A DNA stretch of 64,000 bases from Thalassia testudinum (taxonomy: Eukaryota; Streptophyta; Magnoliopsida; Alismatales; Hydrocharitaceae): contig JAZHRO010000013.1 of NCBI GenBank assembly GCA_037157565.1, forward strand, positions 34,476,501 through 34,540,500, written 5' to 3'. The stretch's first letter is position 1, and each line of letters opens with the position of its first letter. Both the position numbers and the translations under genes were made by a program. This document shows positions 1 to 12,492 of the stretch, one piece after another. Under the pieces are notes generated by a model that saw only the letters and a program-made list of their open reading frames with translations, made no database searches and was not told the DNA's origin.

Positions 1-1102
1 ATTTAGTATTCACATCTTCCTCTTAGCCCAAGTCTGATGCGATCTCTGTCTCCACTGGATCTCAAAGTTATCCTCTTCAGGCACCTGATGCCTAATACGT
101 TAAATCGCCACCTCTTCTACATGGGGAGTATGTGAATCCTGCACTCTATCCTGTCTAGCAGTAGCTTCAGTGCCTCATTTCTCCACGGTAATCTTTCTTA
201 TTTCACCTTTTTTGTACCTCCTCAAAAAATCTTGCAACCCTGCAAGCTTATTAGCCAGAATACTGTGGCAGGCATATTTCTTCACTATTCTGCTATTAAC
301 TCCCTGAAACCAGCTTCTTTCAGCCAAGCAAGGTTCAACATGCTGATTTTGGTCCCGTTTTGATAATTTCAAAAGTATGCATTTTTGACACATTCCAGAG
401 GTGTGCCGAAGAAATGGATGTAAATCGACATGGCTATTCCAATAATTTCGGTGATCGATGATGGAGGCATGCTGATTAAATTGGAGAAAAATAGGAAATT
501 TGCTCAAAAAGAGAAATAACATGCAAATACTTAATTAATACTTTCTAACACTAAAAAAGTTTTTCATTCCAATTTTCATACATAGTATAAAGTACATCAC
601 CAGTTACCCAAACCAAGAATTAACTATTTACTAATTACTATCAAACCAGTTAGGGTAATACCAAATACTCATTTAATTAGTAATTTCATGTTTAATGGTA
701 CTTAACAAATACTTAGTAGCAACTAGTACTAGTAGTTAGTACTGATATTTGGTAATTATGACTATCAGTATGGACGATATTTAAAATGTTTATGATAATA
801 TACAATGACAATTCTTTTTTTAAAAAAAAAACAAGCAATGACAATTCACAATACTATTACAATTCTATTTTAACCACAAAATCACTCAGACTTACCAACT
901 AAATTGAGTTGAGAAAACTGTCACATAAGATGCGAAAGTGTTATAAGATCACTTCTAATCCAATATTGTTCAACTTTACACTTGCAGATTATTTTTGTGT
1001 TGCTACTGCTTTTTAACAGTCCTTGCAGCTTTTTGTTTCTTAAACTAATCAATATTGCATTGCGAAATTATGTTAAGCCTGAGACTCTAAATCTTGAAAC
1101 AG
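1..1102. other. Left-edge intron/upstream DNA, no exon recognised
   Basis: This stretch precedes the first exon I can recognise. A 115-codon open frame lies on the minus strand at 175-522. It has several Cys and His residues and a basic C-terminal half, but it matches no family I know. Positions 530-900 are AT-rich with many short TAGTA/TTAAT motifs. The upstream RIN2-type exons (N-terminal transmembrane segments) should lie left of exon 1. I looked for the segment that normally precedes the GTFLPLV-like motif and did not find it here, so they are probably outside the window. Confidence 0.5.
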
Positions 1103-1189
1103 GGGGCATTTCTTCCCTTGGTTATCACCCCTAGTGTTTTTGAAGCAGCCATATGGTCATCTTGGCTCATAGTTTTGTCATCTCTTAAG
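1103..1189 (+). CDS. RIN2: RIN2-like exon 1 (of those visible)
   Basis: Eighty-seven bases, 29 codons, phase 0 at both ends. The acceptor is AAACAG at 1097-1102 and the donor is AAG|GTACCC. The translation begins [18 protein letters not shown], matching the family's FLPLVIPP membrane segment, and ends in LK, which in relatives directly precedes MFQ. It is a hydrophobic membrane-spanning stretch. Confidence 0.85.
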
Positions 1190-4100
1190 GTACCCAATCT
1201 CAAGAATATGACCTTTGACATTTCATTTTCTGCAGTATATGGAAAACTTATTGCTTTCTAGTCTAATCATCAGTTTGTCATGTACATGGCTTGCAGATGT
1301 TCCAAACTTTGGCTAAAGACCGTCTTGAACGCTTGAATGCATCTCCTTCTGCAAGATACTGGACATACCTTCGTGTATTTTCTGCCCTGCTGTTTGTTCT
1401 ATTCAGCGACTTGTTTTGGTATAGATATCTATCTTTTGGGGCTTACAATTAGACAGCATGATTTATGTATTCTTTCTGACTTCCCTATTTTTTTACCCTC
1501 TGTCAGTTTGTGCATTGGTTAAGTGGGTCATTTTTAGGAAATCAATGTAGTTTCTTTCTTAATACCATGTTGATGTCATATTATTAATAGTTAAATGCCC
1601 TACTTTTCCAATTGTCCTGTCCATCCCAACTTTAGTCTCTTCTGGTGACTTTCCTTACATGAGGTGGATGTGTCTTTTTATTAATGTGTTTGATTTTACT
1701 GTTTAGGCTCACATTGCTCTTAAGAATCAAAAGGCAGTTGTGACTAGTACTAATCACTCGCACTTTTATTGTTTTGCTTATATTCATGATACTGGTTGGA
1801 CAATAATTCTTGATGCATAGGGGATCAAATTATGAACTTAAGGCCTGCATATCAACCCTACAAATTGCTGGTTTTGACATGGTGAACATCTACGTGTCTG
1901 ATGGCTGAAGTGTTCATCCTGCCAGGACTTTGGAAAGCCACTGAACCTTCCCCTACTGATGGAGTGATTGAGAACATTTTGCAAGAAGTGTTACAGGTTC
2001 CTAACCATTACCGTCTCTTGGGGGCGCAGGGTTAGGGAGGGGGGGGGAGGGGGGGGGGAAGGTAATAGGGAAGTTCAGGAAAATTACTTTGTAAATGCTT
2101 TCCAAATGTCTCTAAATAGTAATCTGAGGCAAGAATAAATGAATTTTAATTGAGAAAGGTCAAGCAATTAGTGTTTGGTTTTTCAATGTAGGTGTCAATT
2201 TTGCTTATTTATCAAGTAAACAATTAGTTGCAAAAAAGGGAAATAATTTGATAACAATTTATTAGAGTTGGTTCTTTTTAATGCATAGAGAAATCTAAGA
2301 AGATCTCTGAAAGATTCATCCAGAACATCCTAGTGTTGTGCAAAATTGAAATTCCATGGTGAATATCTAGATTGTGGTGGTACAAGGCTACTTCGGTGTG
2401 AGCAAGAAAAAGAAACACTGTAATTTTCATTGCTAGGAGAAATTTTTACCCAAGTTTTTCTGTGGATGAATTGGCACTGGGACTACATCATGCACTCACA
2501 TTGCAGTCTCAGAGGATGTCAACATTATCCCATCTCTTGATGGATATGCATTGTCAAAGATGCACCTTTCATCTTTTACGGTTGCTCAGCTGTTCACCAC
2601 TACTTTCTCCTACTTATCCAGAGGCTACACATTCTAAAGTATACCATCTCCTCTATTTTCCCTACCATGACATATAGTGTCATAAGTAATCCAGATTTGC
2701 CGTTACTTTTTCTATGTCCTATACTCACTATTAACTTTCGTTCCTTGGCCAGAGCGGCTCTGGCTGAATTTATTTCTGGTGAACAACATACTTTAATGAA
2801 CTATGATGATCTATCTAAACAGGCACAAACTTATTGTCTAATGTCTCTTCTATTAAGTAAGACCCTCTAAGCGTGAACCTTATCCAGGAGATGTTTTTTA
2901 TTTGCATTCATGCCCTTTAGAAAGAGCTGCGAAATTAAGTTCTAAGCTAGGTGAAGTAAGTATGACCACTTTACCGATAGTTGAGGATCAATCTGGAGAC
3001 ATTTCACCTTATATTCCTTCTAATGTTGTTTCCATTGCAGATGGACATATTCCTATTTGCTGATCTATTCAATGCTAGAGTGTGGCCTACTAGTAATGTG
3101 GGTATTTCTTGTCTTCAGAGTAGGATCTGTGGTTCAAATTAAAACCACGAGACAAGTAGCTGGCAAATTAAGATTGGAATTAGCTCAATTCATGGAGTTA
3201 GAAGCCTTTGCAAAATTCTCTTATTATGTTGGTAAAGCTACTTGGAATCAATTGGCAAGAGGTCAACGATTACATGAGTTGCTTAAACAAGCCCAAGCAA
3301 ATTCTCTGACGGTTGATGGACCAGCAACTCTTTAGAGGTATTTGGGAGCTTGTGGTCCCTGCTATAGGTGATACCATTGCCTGCTGGGTATTAATGTCAA
3401 AATTTCAGCCAAATCAGGGTGCCATCTATCACTTCAGTAGCTGAAATTGCCTTCTTACATGGCCATCTTTAAGAGGAGATTTTGCAAGTAGCCACCTAGG
3501 TTTATCAGGGAGAGTGAATTGGAGAACGTATCTGCACTAAAGAAGGTAAATTGATTTGTGGAGTCACCACATGGTTGATTTGATAAGGGGCTGCAGTCCT
3601 TGGTGGCTTCAAAGGTTTATTTACATTGTTCTATTTTTACTTGCAAAAGGGTCAAGGGCAGCCACTACACCTGCTATAAATGTTAAATAATATTCTGATG
3701 AATGCCGACAGTTTTAAAAAGGTTCTCTTATCTTGAGTTTTCTTGATATCTGATTTTATTAATATAAATGGGAAATATGCGGCACTTTTTTTTATTCTAA
3801 GTGGCTTATGGAGAAGATGCTATACTTTCTCAGAGGAAATATATTATGACATTACTTTTAAAAAAAAACTATTATTCACATTCCACACAAAGCTGGTATC
3901 CTCTAGTGTAATTCTCATCAATTATGGTGGACATCAAAGTGCTGATGGTGCGTGTAGTGCTCTCTCTAGTTGTAATGGGAGATACTAGAGCTGTTAACAG
4001 GAAGCTACTGTATCTCATTGCCACTGGAGTTCTCTTGAGATTTAATTTGTTTCTAGAGCTGGGAAAGATGAGTTGCTCTCTCAATACTGAAGTGGCTTAT

Positions 4101-7100
4101 GACAAAGAATGTCTCACAGTTTCCTTTAGGAAGTATATTATCCCCATCTGGACTCTTCCCCCAAAAAACACATCTAGACAATATCTGATGTTTGGAAAAA
4201 TTCTGAATTTTCCTAGTCGACACAAAACTCTGTTCTGATGTCCATCTGGTCCTGTCTCAACTGGTACTAGGAGTTATGTAAAGAGCTCTTATCAGGAAGC
4301 TACTCTATCTCAAAGACAAATATATCATACTTTAGAAGAGTATGTCATGTAGAAGCCTAATTCCTTTTAATGAGATGTTATAGAGTGTCCTCAGGTTCAT
4401 TTAAGTTCTCAAACAAGGCCACCTGTTTAGGTGTGATGGCCATCGTCAGGCGTACAGGCACTTGATGCAAACAATATTGGTGTGCAGTGAGATATATTAT
4501 CTGATACTGATATTTGTACCTATCCAAGGGAGACTGTTGACTTGCAAAACCAAGAAGCAAAATGTGGCGTCTACATCTCTTGCTGCATTCAAGTATCCTG
4601 AAGTCCTTCCTGGCTGACAAAGTGATCTAAGTTTACTGCATGATGTTAGCATCCTGGTTTTAGTTTCTGGAGGATGTTACAATAAACTCTTTACCTTCAC
4701 TTTCATCTAACTTGCCCTCTAGGAGAGCACTAAGTACATAACTTGGATTACCACGTCATCCATGATGCTAGCGTGCATGGCCAGTTCATTACATTTACTG
4801 TCTTTCAATTTGCTCTTGAATTAATTACATAAAATATGCTATTGAGGATGCTTGAGTTATTAGTTGTCTATTAGATACTTTTTTCGATGTTTTCATGGGT
4901 TGCCATATTACGCTTCAGAATATGACATATTGACTTTTCAGAAAAAAGAAAAAGAACATTATGCATCGACTATTGAGTTGTCAGGTTTGTAATGCATTAC
5001 CTATTCTCTTAGGCTACATTTGGATGTGGGTTAAAGTCATGGGTTAGGTGACATGACAAGATTATAATGAGTAGTGCCATGGGTTAGACGTGATTTGCGA
5101 GAAATGTTACCTCAAAATCTCTGAACACAACATATAAGTTGCTTATCACTTCTAACCCCCACTTACTACACTTTCCAATAAAACAATAATAAAAAAATAA
5201 TCCAATATCAAATATAAACCAATAAACTACGATCTCCTCTCTACATTTAATCACATCAACAATAAACTTACAACTCATCAACCCACCTATCACATCTATC
5301 CTCTTACTAACCCACCACTTAACACCGTTACCTCTACAACTTATCCCATCTTGACTTTTTTCCAGGGATAAACACTAACCCTTGTCCAAATATAACCATA
5401 GAATATGGTTTATGTGTGTGCTTAAAAGCTGTTCATGATTATTTCTTGAAAATAAAGTCATGGTAATGAGAATTGTCTTTAACTGATTTGCTTTTCTAAT
5501 CCCAGGATATGGTTGTGTTTGGTCTTGTATAGAGATCGAAATACTGGCACATTTCTGCTTTTGTTCCTTGAACCCTTGAGTATTGCATCTGAGACAGCAC
5601 AGGTAGCTGCATCCTTTTATTTTTGCTTATCTTTTTTGTGAAATTTGTTTATGCAGTTGTATTCCTATATTAGGAATTTGATGAGGTTGAAAGTTGTGCA
5701 TTGGAACATCGATAACATTATGCACTGTGTAGTATGTTGAATTGTTATGATGCAATTAAATTGATCAAAGCAGTTAGGAGTGCTGAATAATATCTAACCA
5801 GTGAATCCTTTTACATACATGCATAAATGGATGCCTGTATATATACAAATTTCTTTCCGATTTGGCATGAGATTTCATGATTTTAGGTCAGAAATTTATG
5901 ATCCAAATGTATGACTTTCGATCTGAAATCAACTATCCATGTACGGATCTGCTGGATATGTTTTGTGCTACCTTTGACCTGTGATCTATTATTCATAGTC
6001 TGTGATCGGCAAACAAAATCTGCAGTCTAGATACTTGGCTCTTGAGTTAATTTCGACAGTTTACAATTAGTGGTTGTAGACGATGATCCACAACATATGA
6101 TTTTACGGTTTTAATGCTTAAATTATTACTTCTGGATCTATGTCCTATAGTTTGGATGTATGATCTATGGATTAACTTTTATAGTTCGTGGTTTGAGTTC
6201 ACTGATATGATCTAACTCTTGAACATTGATCATTGAATTATAATTTGGGTTCTACAATATGATTTGTGGTTCAGACTCATTGTTATGAGTAGGTGCCGAT
6301 AGCCAATGATCTCTGTTGTATGGATCATGGACCATGGACCATGATTTGCCCATTTAAGATTTAAGTTTAAATATATTAAATTTATTGAAAGATGATTTCA
6401 CAATGTTACAAGGTATTTACATTGATTTGGAAAAATGGAGTAATTACTAAGTGAACACATTTAATTGATACCTCCGATTGTGAAGAAGTAGTTATTGTTC
6501 ATTGTTTGGTCCAAGAGACCTATACTTAGTCAAATATCACAAATAACTCCGCTTATAATTGCAGACAAGTTAAATCTACACCACTCTTGAACAACTTACT
6601 TCCAAGGAAGTGGTTTACTCAGATTTGACATGATATTGCATTGGGGGTGATGATAGGAGGCCTCACAATGTACTTATTATCTCGATTCAGTGGTTTATCT
6701 CCTAAAATCAGCTGAAGGTGACGTGGGACCTAGCCGAACCTGGTTGTCTAGTGTTAATAAATAGTATGGATAAATAGATAAAATATTTGAAGTATAAAAG
6801 ATACTCCCTACTCCATTGAATGATCAATGAACTCCATTGAATCGTACAACATTATAATATTATAAAGTCGACTTATTCTCTTTTTTTTTAATAGAAACTT
6901 GGTTTACATAAAGGAAAAAATTGAATAGTCTAATTATTCTATTTTCCTGACCAGAGGATAGTTGGTAACTGTGACTTATTTTATTTCTGCATGCCTAGTC
7001 ATTAAAATTTTATAGATCAAACTGGTGTTCACAAGGTGTAGTGATTGGTTCATTGGCTTGTTGAAGTTGGATAGTAGTAGTATTTGCTAAGCTCTTTCCA

Positions 7101-10100
7101 TTTTCCAGCCAATTAAATTGAACTTTTTATAGTACCTTCCCTTAGTTGTTTATGTTTAGGACTAAAGGATGGTTATGGTTTATTTTTCCAACTCTACTGT
7201 GGATTGTGCTTTGATTAGTTTTGTGCTCAATTTGATTGATTAAGATATTGCTATCTTGGTTCTCGGGAAAAAATGTATTGGCTTTTTGGGTGCCTCAGAA
7301 AATTCTGCAAGTTGAAAATTGGGACGTGGTAGGGCTCCTTGCCAACTTCAATAGCCTAGGTTTCTTCTTTTTGGCATGTCCCAAGATGAGGTTTCCCTTT
7401 GCGTATATGTGTTGGTTGTTCAGACCCTGCAGTTGCCTTTTAAGTATCTTGGTCTTCCCCTTGTTACAGGTCCTATTACTTCTAGAGACTATTGTTGATA
7501 GCGGAAAACTACGCGATTGAAGTTGGATTTGAAAAATCCGTCGTTGTAGTTCGATTTGCAAAGTAATTCGTCAATAGATAAAATTTTACTGAAATTCGTA
7601 AAGAAATTTCGGGCCGAACACAGGGAGGCTACGTCGATCTTAAATCCGCGATTGTATTTTTTTTTGTATTTTTGTTTGGAAGCGAGATAATTACAATGGA
7701 ATTGATATAAACAATAAGAGAGAGAGATAGAGAGAGAGAGAACAATCACTTGATAAAATAATACTGTTTTTACAACTAGAAAGCAGGAAATGATTACAAC
7801 TAGAAAGTGGAAAATTCTATTTTAGAAAAAGATAAAAAGAAGGAAGAGAGATGTTATCCTCCTCGACGAATGCTTGGAGGACGAGCTGGACGGAGCGACG
7901 CTTGGAAGATGGATGGAGCGGGAAGGAGGATGAAGCAGGAACGATGCAGTACGTCGTCGTCATCGCGGGATCCACTTCCGGAACGAGAGTGAGAAAACTT
8001 AGATTTGGCTCTAGAGTAGCATCCCGGGTGTGGGACAAGCTTCTCTTAAGCTTTGGAGAGGGAGAGAGATGAAGGGATGAGAATTTCGTAGGGTAGGGGT
8101 CTCCTTTTATAGTTGCAAGGATTGTGGGCAATTTGGTCATTCCATATTCAAAAACATTAAAATCAGGTCTTTAGTGACAGATTAACGCCAAGCGCACGTT
8201 CAATGGATCTCTTGATCAGACGGCTTAAACTTCATCTCGCTTGTGCCTTCTTCTGCGTGTGAGATCAGGCGTTTGAAGATGTGTCAAATCGCGCATCTGG
8301 CCGATCACTTCATCTGACCTGTCGACGCTTGATTGGATGGCCCAAATCGCACTCTCGCATGTGATGGAGGCATGCGCCACGCCAGAATCGAACGGGCGAC
8401 CTGCGGCACCAAAGAGTCTTACTCAGTGCGCTATGCGCGTGGATAGACAAGAAGAGTATTCTTGTGCTATTTAATGCTGACTGTTGGATCTTCATCCAAC
8501 GGCCGAGATCTCACGTCAGGTGCTCCTTCAGGAGTTGAGCGGAGGGGGGCGGTTGGGTGCAGATGGTTAGGATGATGCCACGTGATACCATTCTGACCGT
8601 CCATCTTCTTTGTGTTGTAGATGATGCCACGGATGTCGGATTGAGCCGATTTTCGCGCTGTTAGGTTGCGATCATCGATCCGAACTCATCCGTGCAGTTG
8701 GATTTGTCATTTGAAGTGTGGATTGACACTATCTTGGCCCTTGATCTCTGGCTTCTTCGGACTATATCTGATGCTACGGATGTCCGATCAGGGCGATCTC
8801 GGAGTTGTTGAACTCCCGTCGTCGCCCTAATCAGATCCGTACGGTTGGATCTTCCGTCCGAAGCCTCGATTAAAAATCATCCTGTCCCTGACCATAAAAG
8901 GAGATAATTACTGTACATTTATACAATTTGACCTAAATGCATGATTATGCATGTTATGCAATATTTACAATGCATGATGCTAATATGATACTAAAAACAT
9001 GCATTAATAGACATTTTTGACTATTTAGATGTATGCACATCAACTAGGTACTCCCTATGATCAAGAGGATGGTGCTTGTAGTGGTGGATTGCTTGCTTGG
9101 TCTCCAAGGGAGAAAACCGAACTTGTTATCTTGTGCACTATTTGCTCTATTAATCTACTCCCTATCAGTGTTGAAGATGTTGATATGCTTTTAGGATAAG
9201 GTAGATTCTATCAGGAGGAAGTTCCTATTGGTCTCTTCCTCTATTGAGAATTTTGTACTTGTGGTGGCATGGAAGGACATGTGCAAGCCTAAGAAGGATG
9301 TGGGCCTGGGGATCCTTAATTTGGAGATGAATGAATCTACTATACTTACGAGATGGATACTGCAAACAATGGACTGTGTATAACCTTTTGGGAAAAAAAA
9401 TCATATGTGGCTTCTATGACCTTATTAATTGGGACGAGAGAAGGGCACCAATTCAACACAGGTGAAGCCTTTTAGGAAAGTCCAGTGTTGTTGGAGGAGA
9501 TCTCTTGGTGATGGTTGTAGATTGCACGTTTAGTCTCATGGGTGGAGCTCGTTTGGGATTATTGTCAATGTCAATGTCTAGCCATGCTTGGCTGCCTTGG
9601 GTGTGGAGCCTATGTTCTGTGTGGCTGTCTGTTTTTTTGAGGGGCTTTGGAGGCCTGGCTTCCCTTCTTCCCTACCAATTGTCAGAGTAAAGGAGCTAAG
9701 CCTCACTTTCAAGCATTGCATGATATATTCTTGGGAGATGGACAAAATGGATGGTCTTGGAATTGTGGCACCTTCTCTGTAGGAAAAGCTTATTTTGCAA
9801 TATAGATAGTCTGCCTCTCTCTGATCTGACTATCAGTAAGGATTTCATGAGGATTCAAAGGCCCCTCCTACCTTTCAAGGTCATGTTCTTGTGGCTCTTG
9901 AGGAGAAGAAGAATCATGTTTTGGACTTTCAGGCAACATTAGGTTCTTGATGATGACGTGATATGTGCCCCCTGCAGCTTTGGTAAAAAGGATAGAGATA
10001 TCTATTTTTTCTCCTGTGCCATTTCTCAAAGCTTCCACACAGGAGCTTTGCACATTGGTTTCTCTTCACGAGTGGACTTCTGGAACAGTTCTAGCAGTCT

Positions 10101-12461
10101 TGTTGGAGTGGTTGTTGATGACCAATTTAGCAAAGTTGCTATCTTGCTTTGGTATTTGTGGTTGGAGAGGAATGGTGTAATCTTTAGGTGAGAAAGTACA
10201 TACGTGGATGTTGTGATTTATTACTTCAACTCTCTGTGGAATATATAGCTCTCCTTATTAATGAATGAGGGGGTTAACATCCTTTGTTAGCTCTTCTTTC
10301 TTTCAAAGAAAAAAAAGGGAAAGGATTTATTTTGATGAAAATGAAGTATTTGGCTTCCGAATTCTTGATGAGATCTATTGGGCATGGTTGGTGCCACTAA
10401 ATTGTATTATAATCTTGTAGGTGTGTTTGATGCATGCTAAACTTTTTTTTCCCTAAGAGGTGCTTGCAAACCAAAAATTCCCTTTCCATTCCTTTGTCAT
10501 ATCCTTTTCTGTTCTGGTTGGACATAATATTTTTAGATTCTTTCTTTTGTAGGCTATTATGGTTCATGGATTTCAGTTGCTTGAGATGTGGCCACGTCAT
10601 TCCATTGAAAGCAATCATGGATGCCTTGGGTCCCAATCATCTTGCAAATCAGTTGAAGGTATTGCAAGTTTTGCTCATTATACATGTGATGAGGATAAAA
10701 CTGTTCTACAAACAATTTTTTGAGTCATGGAAGAAATAGGCTGAGTTGAAATTGTTTGTGATCAAGGAAATCTCTCTCAACTTCTCTTTTATTAATGCTT
10801 ATAGTAGGAAGTCAGAATAGGTTGCAGTTATGCCTATTCTTTGCTTGCAATATAGATTAGATTTTCCCCCCCTTTCTTTGGTTTGGTTGGTGATTTTAGT
10901 TCTTATGATTGATCACAATTCGAGTCATGTTTCTGCAAGGTTGACATGTTTCTGTACATATATTCAGCATTCAAGCCATGCTTCTACTTGGGATAATGAC
11001 TTTAGCTACAGCTATTCTTTTTCGTAAATGCTATATTACCTGTCTTCACAAGCGAAAAGCTCTTTTCTTTGACATATATTGGAAATGAAGAAGCAATCAA
11101 TCATGAACATGGGATTTATGCTGCCTGACAAGGCAATAATTCCAATCTAATAGGCATGTAGAAGGTTTAATTATTTGGTCTTGTCCAAAGTGGTGTTTTA
11201 GTGCCAGTTGGGAGCATGGATCATGTCCCAATATGCTAATACATGACCAGTCACCCATTTCATAAAGCTCGTTGGTATGGCTTTCAAGAGTGTTAAGCAA
11301 ATTTTCATTTATTTTGGTGTTTAGAAGCAGCAATTTATGTTTTTGCCTTTTAGAAGCCCAGGGCTGATTTCAAGTTTCAGGCTCAAACAGGACAAACCTA
11401 GGAATGTAGGGTTTCCAACTCAGTTGCAAAGGAAGCATCAGCATAATGTATGTTGATGTGGGGCCTTAAGTGGGAAATAAGATATCTTTTTGGTTCAGTT
11501 TCACCTTGTACTACATCATGCAACACAACTGCAAGATGAATGTGGATGTCGTGCATGCCAAGTATCAGTGGATCTTGGGCTTCTTCTTCTTCTTCTTGAG
11601 AGAGTCGGGGGGGGGGGGGGGGGGGGGGGGGGGTGTCTCTTCCATCTGGAAGTTCACATGGTGAAAGATCTGATGTTTCACTCCCCTAAGGTCTTTAGAT
11701 TTTGTTCAGTCCATGGTTGATGAATGTTAATGGAGTTGGAGACATATCTCAAATATGCAAATCTATAAGGTAGGCTTGTAAATTCACTAAAAAAGGCAGC
11801 AAAATTCTCACCACTGTCTTTTTAAAAGGTGAAGGGATAACCATTCAAGATTAGCATGGTTGTCCACTTTTTGAAAAACCAACTAGCAATTACAGCTCAT
11901 TTTAATCTATGGAATATCTTTCCATGACCCCTAGAATATTCCTTGAATTGTGAACCTCATTCTCCACATAGAATCTGCCACCCTCTGAATATAATTGCAT
12001 TACTTTGAAGCCACAAAGTCCATAAGAAAGTTATATGTGAATCACATTCCTTCTTTGATCTATATGCTGATGATCCAAGTGTAGAACCATTGGGAGCTGG
12101 TTTGAATTTTTTCACTTTCAAAAAGAAAAAAATCTAGACGAGGTAAGCTGGAGCAAGGATGAGTGTGTAAGCGTTTGAAACAAATTGACCTTGACTGCCT
12201 GCTTCTCCTTGTTCTTATCATTAAATATGCTCCAAGCTGTTGAAAGCCATGAGGGGCTCTCCCAAGCAAGTATAAAAGAGATACTATCAATCCAGGCAAG
12301 ATAGCTTTTGACCAAACTGCAAACTAGTAAAAATGAGTTTTTACATGTTTACCATTGTAAACTTCAAATACTATACCCATGACCACCCTGGGTTCCTAGT
12401 ATTATCATGGATACCTTGAATCACAACGGCTCCATGCCCAAGTGGGTTCTTGGGACACCAC

Positions 12462-12492
<31 letters not shown>

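Larger units (their letters stand above)
1419..5505 (+). other. Intron 2 (4087 bp)
   Basis: It contains the plastid atpA fragment (2752-3330), a purine-rich G tract (2035-2058) and a MITE (5011-5400). I recognise nothing in 1419-2034, 2059-2751 and 3331-5010. Short ORFs there look like chance frames. The segment 3900-4380 repeats the phrase AGGAAGCTACT twice, without other structure. Confidence 0.6.
7493..9042 (-). mobile_element. Solo LTR of a gypsy-like element, 1550 bp
   Basis: On the plus strand it runs TGTTGATAGC ... GCACATCA, that is TG...CA. The flanks are ACTAT (7488-7492) and ACTAG (9043-9047), a 5-bp target duplication with one change. Removing it rejoins the LINE reading. It is colinear with the LTR at 61351-62980, including the phrase GAACACAGGGAGG, a GA-rich run and a TATA region. 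The sense strand is minus, judged from TATAAAAG (complement of 8103-8110) and from the orientation of the second copy relative to its internal region. It carries a tRNA-like module. Confidence 0.85.
7422..10318 (+). mobile_element. 5'-truncated L1-type LINE remnant, split by a solo LTR
   Basis: The left part (about 7422-7492) encodes [10 protein letters not shown], the reverse-transcriptase thumb motif of plant LINEs. After the LTR (from 9043) come [18 protein letters not shown] (9277-9330), an FSVGKAYF segment near 9770, a zinc-binding C-x2-C region at about 9960, and [12 protein letters not shown] near 10150. This is the order expected for the 3' half of ORF2. The element ends with a stem-loop (10273-10291) and an A-rich tail (about 10309-10318). 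Frameshifts and stops are frequent, so it is dead. It is in sense with the host gene. Confidence 0.85.

Noticed and set aside
1..522. Protein-coding gene on the minus strand at 175-522
   Set aside because: No recognisable family or splice support; left only as a note in the left-edge entry.
6322..6350. Apparent long palindrome around CATGGACCATGGACCATG
   Set aside because: GGACC is not self-complementary, so it is a short tandem of ATGGACC, not a palindrome.
8375..8442. A functional tRNA gene
   Set aside because: Mismatched T-stem and weak anticodon arm, within an LTR; better described as tRNA-like.
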